Origin: Clostridiales bacterium
Lineage (GTDB): Bacteria > Bacillota > Clostridia > Christensenellales > Borkfalkiaceae
Direction of reading: 5' to 3'
Assembly: GCA_015069565.1 (NCBI GenBank)
Contig: SVIJ01000003.1
Span: 1 to 62,616 of the forward strand
Length of the DNA: 62,616 nt
Part shown: positions 17,738-25,942 of the stretch, in pieces
Layout: each line of letters begins with the position of its first letter
Position numbering within the stretch: position 1 is the stretch's first letter
The notes under the pieces: generated by a model
The model's database searches: none
Seen by the model: the letters and a program-made list of their open reading frames with translations, nothing else
What the model was told of the DNA's origin: nothing
Program-made: the position numbers and the translations under genes

Positions 17738-17741
17738 AAAC

Positions 17742-18608
17742 ATGGAAAAACAAAAGATTATTAATGAAGCAAAAGGCTATATTGGAATGGTTGTTGGCTG
17801 CGTATTTTATGCGCTGAGCATCGTTCTCTTTTTAGAGCCTTGTGGGATTGTTGCAGGGGGTGTAGCAGGACTTTCCACGCTCCTTCATTTGCTCAATGAA
17901 AAGATTCCTATTGGGTTAATTTCTATAGCCATCAATATTCCGATTTTTTTGCTCGGATTAAAATATACGGGTTGGAAATTTATTTTGCGCTGTTTATTGA
18001 CGGTTGTGACGTTAGGATTGTGTACAGATTTGCTTGCCTTTTTGCCTGCAATGACGGAAGAACCTTTGCTTGCATCGCTTTACGGTGGCGTTTTTCAAGG
18101 GATTGGGATCGGCTTGTTTATTCGTTTTGAGTTCAGTAGCGGCGGCACGGAACTGTTAGGGCGGGTTATTTCCAAGTGGGTAAAAATAATCAATATTCCT
18201 GTCTGCGTTGGGTTGTGCGATGCCATTATCGTTGCAACGGGCGCAATTGTTTTGAAAACGGCAGATAATATTTTGTATGCGTTGATTGTGGTATTTGTCA
18301 GCACGAAATTGAGCGAACTTATATTGGTGGGGTTAGAGAAATCTAAACTGTGTATTATAATTTGCAATAAAGGGAAAGAAGTTGCTGAGGCGCTTATTGA
18401 AAAGAGTCCGCGCGGTGTTACCATGTTAGATGGTGAAGGGATGTATAAGCACGAAAATCGGGATATACTCCTTACCTGTGTAAAGAATCGCCAGCTGACG
18501 CAGCTTCGACAAATTGTTCATTCTGTGGATGAATCTGCTTTTGTCATCATCAACGATTCCGTTGAAGTGCGAGGGAAAGGATTTACTGCATGGGAGAAGG
18601 GGCTATAA
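17742..18608 (+). CDS. YitT-family membrane protein (DUF161/DUF2179)
   Basis: 288 residues: about five to six membrane segments in the first ~190 residues (GYIGMVVGCVFYALSIVLFL, GLISIAINIPIFLLGL and others), then a cytoplasmic DUF2179-type domain (LCIIICNKGKEVAEALIE...GVTMLDGEGMY). The family motif with GGVAGLSTLL and EFSSGGTELLGR is present. Function of YitT proteins is not settled. It starts four bases after uxaB stops and ends one base before uxaA starts, so it is translationally embedded in the uronate operon. A role in uptake or efflux of uronates or altronate is possible but speculative. Its DNA is more A/T-rich than uxaB and uxaA, which may point to separate origin. Confidence 0.85.
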   Translation: MEKQKIINEAKGYIGMVVGCVFYALSIVLFLEPCGIVAGGVAGLSTLLHLLNEKIPIGLISIAINIPIFLLGLKYTGWKFILRCLLTVVTLGLCTDLLAFLPAMTEEPLLASLYGGVFQGIGIGLFIRFEFSSGGTELLGRVISKWVKIINIPVCVGLCDAIIVATGAIVLKTADNILYALIVVFVSTKLSELILVGLEKSKLCIIICNKGKEVAEALIEKSPRGVTMLDGEGMYKHENRDILLTCVKNRQLTQLRQIVHSVDESAFVIINDSVEVRGKGFTAWEKGL

Positions 18609-18609
18609 T

Positions 18610-20010
18610 ATGAAAACAGTAATTATCAACAAAAAGGACAACGTCGGCGTATGCTTGGACGGCAGCGATAAAATCCCTGCGGGGCACAAGTACGCCCTGC
18701 GGGCGATTGCGTGCGGCGAGTACGTTATAAAGTACGGCGAGATTATCGGGCGAGCAACGCAGGACATTGCGGAAGGGGAATGGGTGCATACCCACAACGT
18801 TCGTTCGCATTTGGATGAAAACGTGGCATACAGGTACGAGTTTAACGCCGCAACGCTCACAAAAGGCAAAGCCAGCTTTATGGGCTACAAACGTGAGTGG
18901 GGACGTGCGGGGATTCGCAATGAAATCTATATTATCCCGACGGTTGGCTGCGTGAACAACGTTTGTATTCGTTTGGCAAATGAAATCAAGCCCTATATCA
19001 CGGGCAGTATCGACGGGGTGTATGCGCTCACCCATCAGTTTGGCTGTTCACAGCTTGGCGAAGACAACGAAAATATCAAAAAGCTCCTTTGTTCGATTGC
19101 CTTAAACCCGAACGCAAGCTACGTTTTGTTCGTCGGCTTGGGCTGTGAAAACAACGGCATGGACGGCATCAAGGAAACGCTTGCGCCGTACAAACGGAAG
19201 AATATCGAGTATTTTAACTGTCAGGACGTGGAAGACGAGCACGCCTACGGTATGGAAATCTTAAAAGGCTTTATCGAAAAGGCGAAAGGCTTAGAGCGCG
19301 AAGAAGTGGATTTTTCCGAGCTTTGTATCGGCTTAAAATGCGGTGGCTCGGACGGGTATTCGGGCTTGACGGCAAATCCGCTTGTTGGAAAAATTACCGA
19401 CCGAGTGGTGGCTTTGGGCGGCAGCGCAATCTTGACGGAAGTGCCTGAAATGTTCGGCGCAGAGCAGCTTCTTATGAACAAGTGTAAAGATGCGCAGGTG
19501 TTCGAGAAATACAAGAAGATGATCGAAGACTTCAAGGCGTACTACACAAAACAAGGCTTCCCCGTCTACGAAAACCCCAGCCCTGGCAATAAGAAGGGGG
19601 GCATCACCACGCTTGAAGAGAAATCCTTGGGCTGTATTGAAAAGGCAGGCTCGACGGAAATCGTCGACGTGCTTGCGTATGGTGAACAGGTAAAGGAAGG
19701 GGGCGTGTCCGCGTTGAACGCGCCTGGCAACGACTTGATTGCGGCAACGGCTTTGGCTGCAAGCGGCTGTCAAATTGTTCTTTTCACGACGGGCAGGGGT
19801 ACGCCGTTTTCGACGTTTGTACCGACGATGAAGATCGGTACGAACAACAATATTTCGTCCTTTAAGGGGGGCTGGATCGACTTCAACGCCTATTCGATGG
19901 ATGAAGACGGGCTCTTTGACCTGCTGCAAAAAACGGTCAATGGCGAATATCTTTGCAAGAGCGAGGACGTCCGCGAAATCGCATTCTATAAAACGGGCGT
20001 GACCCTGTAA
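18610..20010 (+). CDS. uxaA: Altronate dehydratase
   Basis: 466 residues from the ATG at 18610, chosen because GAGAAGGGG lies six to seven bases upstream and the sequence MKTVIINKKDNVGVCLDG aligns with UxaA starts. The N-terminal SAF domain (~1-80) is followed by the UxaA catalytic part: GYKREWGRAGIRNEIYIIPTVGCVN, HQFGCSQLGED, GLGCENNG, LKCGGSDGYSGLTANP, and GRGTPFSTFVPTMKIGTN near the end. Conserved cysteines and histidine for the iron-dependent site are kept. It dehydrates D-altronate to 2-keto-3-deoxy-gluconate. The frame is open upstream into the YitT gene, but no RBS supports an earlier start. Confidence 0.93.
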   Translation: MKTVIINKKDNVGVCLDGSDKIPAGHKYALRAIACGEYVIKYGEIIGRATQDIAEGEWVHTHNVRSHLDENVAYRYEFNAATLTKGKASFMGYKREWGRAGIRNEIYIIPTVGCVNNVCIRLANEIKPYITGSIDGVYALTHQFGCSQLGEDNENIKKLLCSIALNPNASYVLFVGLGCENNGMDGIKETLAPYKRKNIEYFNCQDVEDEHAYGMEILKGFIEKAKGLEREEVDFSELCIGLKCGGSDGYSGLTANPLVGKITDRVVALGGSAILTEVPEMFGAEQLLMNKCKDAQVFEKYKKMIEDFKAYYTKQGFPVYENPSPGNKKGGITTLEEKSLGCIEKAGSTEIVDVLAYGEQVKEGGVSALNAPGNDLIAATALAASGCQIVLFTTGRGTPFSTFVPTMKIGTNNNISSFKGGWIDFNAYSMDEDGLFDLLQKTVNGEYLCKSEDVREIAFYKTGVTL

Positions 20011-20029
20011 ACGAATTAGGAGTTCTACG

Positions 20030-21028
20030 ATGGAAGAAAACAAAAAGCTGGCACTATTGCGCATCTTGCACATCTTGCTGTATCACAGTGACGAGCGGCA
20101 TCCCTTAAAGCAGGAAGAGATTGCCGAGTATTTGGAAAAGGACTACGGCATCGTCGTGGAGCGGAAGGCAATCGGCAGACAGCTTGCGCTTTTGCACGAA
20201 GCATACGACGCGCCCAACTCCCCCATTGTTTTAATATCCGATCGTCGCAGGGGTACGTATATTGAACAGCGTGAGTTTGAAGACACCGAGCTTCGCTTGC
20301 TCATCGACGGGGTGCTTTCCAGCCGTCACATCACGGCAAAGCATTCAAAGGATTTGATCGAAAAGCTGTGTAGGCAATCGAACAAGTATTTCCGCTCGCA
20401 CGTGAAAAACGTCTATTCGGTCAGCGACTGGAACAAGACGGACAACAGCGCGGTGTTTTTGAATATCGAGCTCATCGACGAAGCGATTGAGCGCGGCTTG
20501 CAGCTTCGGTTTGTATACAACAAGTACGGCGCGGATAAGAAGCTTCACCAAACGTCCCATCCGCGCGTTAGCCCGTATCAGCTTATATTGCACAACCAGC
20601 GCTATTATTTGATGGCGCGGCACGAGCGGTTTGAAGATATGCACTTTTACCGCTTAGACCGCATTACGGAAATGCAAATCGTGGAAGACCGCGCGCTGAC
20701 GCCCGTGCGCGAAGTAAAGGGGTACGAGAGCGGCATCGACTACAAAAAGCTTTCCACGTCCCTGCCGTATATGTTTGCGGATAACCCCGAATACGTAGAG
20801 TTTTGGGTGGAAGAGTGGGCAATCGACCACGTGATCGACTGGTTTGGTAAAGGCATCAAGATTGAAAAGGTGGACGAGCGGTACAAGGTCGGGGTGCTAG
20901 TCAGCCCGATGGCGATGGAGTACTGGGCATTGCAATACGTGCGCTCGGTGGAAATCATCTCCCCTGCGTCCTTGCGTGAACGGGTGCGTGACGCGCTGGA
21001 AAAGGGCGCGGATAAGTACCGTAAATAA
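20030..21028 (+). CDS. WYL-domain transcriptional regulator
   Basis: 332 residues. N-terminal winged helix (~1-65: LLRILHILLYHSDERHPLKQEEIAEYL), then a WYL sensor domain (~150-245: AIERGLQLRFVYNKYG, VSPYQLILHNQRYYLMARHE, YRLDRITEMQI) and a C-terminal WCX-like extension. WYL proteins bind ligands, often nucleotides or nucleic acid, and regulate metabolic or stress genes. It begins 19 bases after uxaA with AGGAG, so it is co-transcribed with the uronate genes, giving the pathway a possible second regulator besides AraC. A hairpin terminator follows. Confidence 0.88.
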   Translation: MEENKKLALLRILHILLYHSDERHPLKQEEIAEYLEKDYGIVVERKAIGRQLALLHEAYDAPNSPIVLISDRRRGTYIEQREFEDTELRLLIDGVLSSRHITAKHSKDLIEKLCRQSNKYFRSHVKNVYSVSDWNKTDNSAVFLNIELIDEAIERGLQLRFVYNKYGADKKLHQTSHPRVSPYQLILHNQRYYLMARHERFEDMHFYRLDRITEMQIVEDRALTPVREVKGYESGIDYKKLSTSLPYMFADNPEYVEFWVEEWAIDHVIDWFGKGIKIEKVDERYKVGVLVSPMAMEYWALQYVRSVEIISPASLRERVRDALEKGADKYRK

Positions 21029-21073
21029 GCACGCAGGCGTATATATTAGATAGTCGCGCGTATGAAAAAATTG

Positions 21074-21103
21074 AGAGCAACCTATGTGGGTTGCTCTTTT
21101 TTT
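21074..21103 (+). terminator. Rho-independent terminator of the uronate operon
   Basis: Nine-base-pair perfect stem (AGAGCAACC / GGTTGCTCT), six-base loop and an uninterrupted run of seven T. Confidence 0.9.
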
Positions 21104-21262
21104 GTTGGAATTTCACACAATTTTTAATTTTTTGTTATTTTCAAACACTTTTTAAGAATTTTTGAAAAGGGCGTTCAATTAGTTAGGTTTGTGCTATAAT
21201 GCGTTTCCCAACGACCTGCCCCCTTTTTATAATTTTTAGAAAATATTTTTGGCGTACCGTTT

Positions 21263-21291
21263 TTGGTGCATAGCTTCGTGTATAGTATAAT
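21263..21291 (+). promoter_or_regulatory. Likely sigma-A promoter
   Basis: TTGGTG (21263-21268), 17-base spacer, TATAAT (21286-21291), 26 bases before the next gene. Between the previous terminator and this promoter (21104-21262) I see only A/T-rich sequence. Confidence 0.6.
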
Positions 21292-21317
21292 TGTAAACAA
21301 CCGAAGGAGAAAAGAAA

Positions 21318-21977
21318 ATGTTGAACAATCGTATTTACACAACGCAATTTAATGAAGGGAAATTTTCTGTTTTGGCGCTTTTGCGCGGTGCGGCGCAGGC
21401 GTGCGATACGCTCTATGATGAAGATGCAATCGCTCCCTATGCTTATGAGGGAAAGGCGGAAGGGAACTTTACCGTCCCCGAAGGGGTACGCCACGTCGGA
21501 TATCGCGCGTTTGCTGCTTGTGAAAAGCTGTACAGCGTCTATATTCCTAAGAGCGTAGAAAGTATGGCTTCGCCGTTTGATGGGTGTGTAAACCTGACGC
21601 ATATTTATTTTGGCGGCAGCCGTAAGGCGTGGAATCGGCTTGTTTCGGGCTGGCGGCTTGCGGATACGGGCTCGGACGCGTTGACGGTGTATTGCGCGGA
21701 AGAAGACGAAGGCGGGCGTGCGTATGATATTCGCCGCCGCCATCTTTGTCCCGTGTGTGGAAAGACCCTTTTCCCCGATGAAAACTCGCTCGACCAGTGC
21801 ACGCATTGTGGCTGGGAAGACGATGGGTGTGCGGAAAGAGAACCGTTTAGCGCGGAAAATGCCAACGGTGTTTCCTTAGATATATACCGCGCGGCGTACG
21901 CGAAAAAGTGCGCAAAGGATAGGGAATATCACTGGTGGACGGAGCTGAAAAAGGGCTTTATGCAGGGAAGAATGTAA
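21318..21977 (+). CDS. BspA-like/CPCC cysteine-rich protein
   Basis: 219 residues, no signal peptide. The first half contains two to three degenerate BspA-type leucine-rich units (NFTVPEGVRHVGYRAFAACEK, VYIPKSVESM, GCVNLTHIYFGG). The second half has a cysteine cluster CPVCGK...DQCTHCGWEDDGC followed by NGVSLDIYRAAYAKKCAKD, which is the CPCC cysteine-rich domain found as stand-alone cytoplasmic proteins; four Cys could bind zinc. RBS AAGGAG is eight bases upstream. Function unknown; CPCC domains often sit near toxin-immunity or orphan loci, but no toxin is present here. Confidence 0.7.
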   Translation: MLNNRIYTTQFNEGKFSVLALLRGAAQACDTLYDEDAIAPYAYEGKAEGNFTVPEGVRHVGYRAFAACEKLYSVYIPKSVESMASPFDGCVNLTHIYFGGSRKAWNRLVSGWRLADTGSDALTVYCAEEDEGGRAYDIRRRHLCPVCGKTLFPDENSLDQCTHCGWEDDGCAEREPFSAENANGVSLDIYRAAYAKKCAKDREYHWWTELKKGFMQGRM

Positions 21978-22037
21978 AAAAAGCGATGAAAAAAATAGCA
22001 AAAAAACGCCAAAAAACAGGCAAAAAAGGGGGTAAAA

Positions 22038-22349
22038 ATGCGTAAAAAAGTGAAGGAATTTGCAGTGGCTATGACGGCGGAAACGACGCTCGATGAAATT
22101 TGGTCGGTGTGTAAAACGCCCGAAGAAATCCGCTACGTGTTGGGACAAGGGGAAAGATTGCTGGAAAGCGCGCCGAGAAAAAAGCTTTCGATTAGCTTGC
22201 GTGTAAGAGCGTTGTAGGCGTTTCAGGATACGCCCGCGCACGACATTACAACGCTGCTTGTGCAGAAGCGTTTGAGCATCGGCTACGGCTCGGCGGTGCA
22301 GGTCAAGCACTGGTTGCTGGAACGCCGTTTGGGAGGCTCCGCTAAGTGA
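22038..22349 (+). pseudogene. Small ORF interrupted by in-frame TAG; FtsK gamma-like C-terminus
   Basis: A 104-codon frame with a good RBS (GGGGG, six bases upstream) is broken by an amber codon at 22215-22217, after 59 residues. The frame stays open for another 43 codons to TGA at 22347. The second part (HDITTLLVQKRLSIGYGSAVQ followed by a short basic helix) resembles the winged-helix gamma domain of FtsK, where SxLQRxxxIGYxRAA is typical. The codon before mutation could have been CAG, a single transition away. TAG ends other genes in this window (23716, 25931, 26491), so systematic recoding is unlikely. It could yield a 59-residue product, be a decayed gene, or be read through at low level. 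Confidence 0.55.
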
Positions 22350-22432
22350 GAGCGGTTGAGAAAAAGTCGTCAAAAAGGGTAATTAGGGGCAGGCAGGTAC
22401 GAATTGAAAAAAATTAGTTGAGGTATATTGAT

Positions 22433-23716
22433 ATGGAAAAAGCAAAAGAAATGAAGGCATTTGACAAGATTATCGGTTATGGCTCGATCAAAAAAGAGCT
22501 GATGCGCATTTGCGATATTATGCGCAACGAAGAGCTTTATAAAAAGCTCGGGGTGTTTGTGCCCAGCGGCTTGCTTTTGTACGGCGCGCCCGGCGTGGGG
22601 AAAACCACTATGGCGAATTGCTTTATCGCGGCGAGTGGCAGAAAAGCCTTCGTTTGCCGTAAGGACAAGCCTGACGGGGATTTTGTCAACGCGATCAAGA
22701 AGACGTTTGAAAAAGCGGCGGAGAACGCTCCGTCTATCGTCTTCTTGGACGACATGGACAAGTTTGCAAATGGGGACGATCGGCATAGAAACTGTGAAGA
22801 GTTCGTCACCGTGCAATCTTGTATCGACAGCGTGAAGGGAAAGGGTGTATTCGTCTTTGCAACCATCAACGAAGAAGACGCGCTGCCGCAATCCCTGCTT
22901 CGCGCAGGGCGGTTTGATAACCGTATCTGCGTGAAAGCACCGCGCGGCGAAGACGCGGAAAAGATCGTCGGCTACTATATCGCGCAAAAGAAATTCGTTG
23001 CGGACGTGGACGTGCGTATGGTGACCCGTCTTCTCGACGGCGCGTCCTGCGCGGAGCTGGAAACGGTGATCAACGAAGCGGGCGTGTACGCAGGGTATAT
23101 GCGGAAAGAAAAGATTGAGATGGAAGATATCGTCAGCGCGTGTCTGCGCGTTATCCATTCGTCGCCCGAAGCGGAAAACCCCTATTCGCCCGTGATTTTG
23201 GAGCGACTTGCCTATCACGAAGCGGGGCATGCCGTGATTGCGGAGCTGTTAGAGCCTGGCTCGGTGAACTTCGTTTCCGTCCGTCCGCACGGCGGCAACG
23301 TGGGCGGCTTCACGAGCTACTTCCAGCCCGAAGAATACTGGTTCTGCGCGTCGATGATGGAAAACCGCGTTCGCTCGTTGCTTGGGGGCAGGGCGGCAAC
23401 CGAAATTAGATTTTCCGAGCTGGACGTGGGGGCAGGCAGCGATTTGAACCGCGCTTTCCGTATTGTCGGCCGACTTACGGACGATTACTGCGCGCAAGGG
23501 TTTGGCAACTATACGTCGGGGGAAAACTCGGATGGGTTGCTTGCTCGTCGCGACGTTTGCGTAGCTTCGGAAATCGACCGCTACTACAAAGAAACGAAGA
23601 AGCTCTTGACGGACAACCGTGCCTTTTTGGACGGCGTTGCGCACGCACTGATGAAAAAGGACGTCTTGACCGCCGCGGAAATTGAAGCGATCAAGGAAGA
23701 GAGCCTTGCCGCATAG
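22433..23716 (+). CDS. FtsH-like AAA+ zinc metalloprotease lacking membrane segments
   Basis: 427 residues. An AAA+ module carries Walker A GAPGVGKT (51-58), Walker B IVFLDDMDK (102-110) and a second-region-of-homology stretch ATINEEDALPQSLLRAGRFD (arginine fingers near 157-160). It is followed by an M41 peptidase domain with the zinc motif HEAGH (262-266) and the third ligand Asp337 in GAGSDLNRA. True FtsH is ~600-650 residues with two N-terminal transmembrane helices; here the protein begins right at the AAA+ linker, so it is soluble. The start at 22433 is preferred to an upstream TTG because TTGAGG precedes it by nine bases. Probably a cytosolic ATP-dependent protease; substrates unknown. 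An interrupted small ORF precedes it. Confidence 0.88.
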   Translation: MEKAKEMKAFDKIIGYGSIKKELMRICDIMRNEELYKKLGVFVPSGLLLYGAPGVGKTTMANCFIAASGRKAFVCRKDKPDGDFVNAIKKTFEKAAENAPSIVFLDDMDKFANGDDRHRNCEEFVTVQSCIDSVKGKGVFVFATINEEDALPQSLLRAGRFDNRICVKAPRGEDAEKIVGYYIAQKKFVADVDVRMVTRLLDGASCAELETVINEAGVYAGYMRKEKIEMEDIVSACLRVIHSSPEAENPYSPVILERLAYHEAGHAVIAELLEPGSVNFVSVRPHGGNVGGFTSYFQPEEYWFCASMMENRVRSLLGGRAATEIRFSELDVGAGSDLNRAFRIVGRLTDDYCAQGFGNYTSGENSDGLLARRDVCVASEIDRYYKETKKLLTDNRAFLDGVAHALMKKDVLTAAEIEAIKEESLAA

Positions 23717-23732
23717 GCGGTAGTCTAACTTG

Positions 23733-23762
23733 AAAAGCCTGGAAGAATTTCTGGGCTTTTTT
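23733..23762 (+). terminator. Terminator after the FtsH-like gene
   Basis: Ten-pair stem (AAAAGCCTGG / CTGGGCTTTT, two G-T pairs), eight-base loop and six T, 16 bases after the stop codon. Confidence 0.8.
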
Positions 23763-23831
23763 GTTGCGAAAAGAGAAGAAGGGGCAGGGTTGCAGAAGAA
23801 GGATAAGAAGATTTGGGCGGGTGTTTTTTTC

Positions 23832-23860
23832 TTGACATTTTTGCGCTCGGTAAGTATACT
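23832..23860 (+). promoter_or_regulatory. Sigma-A promoter abutting a start codon
   Basis: TTGACA (23832-23837), exactly 17 bases, TATACT (23855-23860). The ATG of the next gene begins only six bases after the -10 element, at or within a base or two of the expected transcription start. Confidence 0.75.
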
Positions 23861-23866
23861 ATACGT

Positions 23867-24883
23867 ATGGAAAACGTACAGGATAAAATCAAAGGCTGCC
23901 TGCTTGCAGGCGCCGCAGGGGATGCGCTTGGCTACGCCGTCGAGTTTTGCTCGGAAAAGGAAATCCTTTCTCGCTATGGCGAATCGGGGATTACCGAATA
24001 CCGAAAAATCAACGGCTTTGCCCGTATTTCCGACGATACGCAAATGACGATGTTCACCGCAAGCGGTTTGCTCGACGCTATCGCGCAGGGGAAAACGGAC
24101 GTGCAAGACTGCGCCGCCGTCGTTCACGTGCATTATTTGGACTGGTTGAAAACACAGTACTCGTCCTTTCCGCAGGAAGGGAGCTCGTACCTTATGGGGG
24201 TGCAAGAGCTCTATGCGGCGCGTGCGCCTGGCAACACCTGCCTTTCCGCGCTCGAAAGCGGCGGCAGGGGAACGACAGGGATGCCTATCAACCGTAGTAA
24301 AGGCTGTGGCGGTGTGATGCGCGTTGCCCCTGTTGGGCTGATTTATGATGGGCAGGTACGCGATGAAGCGTATATCGGCGCGCTTGCCGCAGAGATTGCC
24401 GCAATTACACACGGTCACCCCTTGGGGTATTTGCCTGCCGCAGTTTTGGCAATTATGGTGGCGCGGCTTGTCTACAAAGAGGACGACGTGGAGAGCGCAG
24501 CGTGCTTTGCCATGAATAAGACGGGAGAGCTGTTTGGAAACACCGACGAGATGCTTGCCTTGAAGGGCTTGCTTTTGGAAAGCCTTTGCTTAGCAAAAGG
24601 GGACGATCCCGATTTGGAAAGCATACACGAGCTCGGCGAAGGCTGGGTGGCGGAAGAAGCGCTAGCGATCGCTTTGTATGCGGCAAAGAGATATGAAACG
24701 GATTTGAAAAAAGCGCTGATTTGCTCCGTCAATCACCGTGGGGATAGCGATTCCACGGGCGCAATCTGCGGTAATATCTTGGGAGCAAAGCTTGGCTTGC
24801 ATGCGTTGCCCCTTTCCTATCGTGACGATTTGGAGCTCTATGGCACAATCGAAGAACTGGCGGAGAAAATGATTTATGGATAA
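23867..24883 (+). CDS. ADP-ribosylglycohydrolase family protein, probably leaderless
   Basis: 338 residues. MENVQDKIKGCLLAGAAGDALGYAVEF is the normal family start, followed by the metal-binding motif ISDDTQMT (Asp56, Asp57) and the C-terminal HRGDSDSTGAICGNILGA containing further Asp ligands for the two Mg ions. The enzymes remove ADP-ribose from proteins, nucleotides or DNA, or hydrolyse related crystallin-J1-type substrates. No Shine-Dalgarno precedes the ATG; instead the -10 box ends six bases before it, so the mRNA is predicted to start with the AUG. The frame is open upstream to 23813 but that part contains the promoter. Its end overlaps the RluA gene by eight bases. Confidence 0.88.
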   Translation: MENVQDKIKGCLLAGAAGDALGYAVEFCSEKEILSRYGESGITEYRKINGFARISDDTQMTMFTASGLLDAIAQGKTDVQDCAAVVHVHYLDWLKTQYSSFPQEGSSYLMGVQELYAARAPGNTCLSALESGGRGTTGMPINRSKGCGGVMRVAPVGLIYDGQVRDEAYIGALAAEIAAITHGHPLGYLPAAVLAIMVARLVYKEDDVESAACFAMNKTGELFGNTDEMLALKGLLLESLCLAKGDDPDLESIHELGEGWVAEEALAIALYAAKRYETDLKKALICSVNHRGDSDSTGAICGNILGAKLGLHALPLSYRDDLELYGTIEELAEKMIYG

Positions 24884-25931
24884 GAAAAAAGTTTCGCTTG
24901 GCGCAAAGGGCGCACAAAAGGCTGTGCCGCAAAAGGGAGCGCCAAAAACGGCAAAAAATGTAAAAAGTGGGGGGCATGGTCGCGTTGAAACGCGCGGCAA
25001 GAACAATAAAACCCCCTATCTTTCCACCCATAAGGTGCAACGCAGTGACGAGCTTTTGGAATTTCTGCTCAAAAAGCTCAACACGTCGAGAAACAACGTT
25101 AAGGCGCTTTTGTCAAGAAGGCAGGTGCTTGTAAACGGTTGCGTGGTCACGCAGTACAATTTTGCTCTTGCGAAGGACGACGAAGTGCGGATTGCGCGCG
25201 AGAGCGTAAAGGGCGCAGACGTAGAAAAAAAACAACCTGTCAAGACGGATAAGCGCGGAAAGTCGGAAGCCTTGCCTATTCCCAAGGTGACCGTTCTCTA
25301 CGAAGACGATGATTTGATTGCGGTGGATAAGCCCGTGGGCTTGCTTTCAGTGGAAAGCGATAAGGAAAAAGAGTGTGCGTATGCGCAAGTGCTCCGATAT
25401 TTACAGGAAAAGGATAAGAGCCTGCGCCCCTTCATTTTGCACCGCATCGACAAGGAAACGTCGGGGGTATTGCTCTTTGCGAAGAATATTAAGCTTCATT
25501 CGATGCTCCGTATGAATTGGAACGAGCTTGTGCAAACGCGCGAATACGTTGCCCTTTGCGAAGGGACGTTTGAGAAGAAGGAAGATACGGTGATTTCCTA
25601 TCTTCGTGAGAATGCGAACAACCTTATGTATTCCACGCAAGATCCGTCGGGGCAAAAAGCGGTGACGAGATATAAGGTGGAAAAGGAAGGGAATGGATAT
25701 AGCCTTCTTCGCGTAGAGATTGATACGGGTCGGAAGAACCAAATCCGTGTGCATATGCAGCTTTTGGGGCATCCGATCGTTGGCGACGATAAGTACGGAC
25801 ATACGAAAAATCCGCTTGGGCGGCTGGGGCTGCACGCAAGCTGTCTTTCGATTATCCACCCTGTGACGAAGGAGCTTTTGACCTTCCGTTCGTCCGTGCC
25901 TGCGGCATTCCGTAAATTTTTTGTAAAATAG
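24876..25931 (+). CDS. RluA-family 23S rRNA/tRNA pseudouridine synthase
   Basis: 351 residues. A Lys/Gly-rich unstructured N-terminus (~1-50) precedes an S4 RNA-binding domain (~53-108: RSDELLEFLLKKL...RRQVLVNG) and, after a basic linker, the catalytic domain. The signature HRIDKETSGVLLFAK places catalytic Asp192. GRKNQIRVHMQLLGHPIVGDDKYG is the second conserved block. It isomerises specific uridines in rRNA or tRNA. The start overlaps the ADP-ribosylglycohydrolase stop by eight bases, so the two are translationally coupled. The long basic N-terminal extension is unusual and may add RNA contacts. Confidence 0.92.
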   Translation: MDKKKVSLGAKGAQKAVPQKGAPKTAKNVKSGGHGRVETRGKNNKTPYLSTHKVQRSDELLEFLLKKLNTSRNNVKALLSRRQVLVNGCVVTQYNFALAKDDEVRIARESVKGADVEKKQPVKTDKRGKSEALPIPKVTVLYEDDDLIAVDKPVGLLSVESDKEKECAYAQVLRYLQEKDKSLRPFILHRIDKETSGVLLFAKNIKLHSMLRMNWNELVQTREYVALCEGTFEKKEDTVISYLRENANNLMYSTQDPSGQKAVTRYKVEKEGNGYSLLRVEIDTGRKNQIRVHMQLLGHPIVGDDKYGHTKNPLGRLGLHASCLSIIHPVTKELLTFRSSVPAAFRKFFVK

Positions 25932-25942
25932 AGGGTTCTTAT

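Noticed and set aside
18514-18609. N-terminal extension of UxaA
   Set aside because: In-frame but overlaps the YitT gene, lacks an RBS, and the ATG at 18610 matches the family start.
22215-22217. TAG reassigned to an amino acid
   Set aside because: Several intact genes here end naturally at TAG (23716, 25931, 26491), so a changed genetic code is not supported; a point mutation is simpler.
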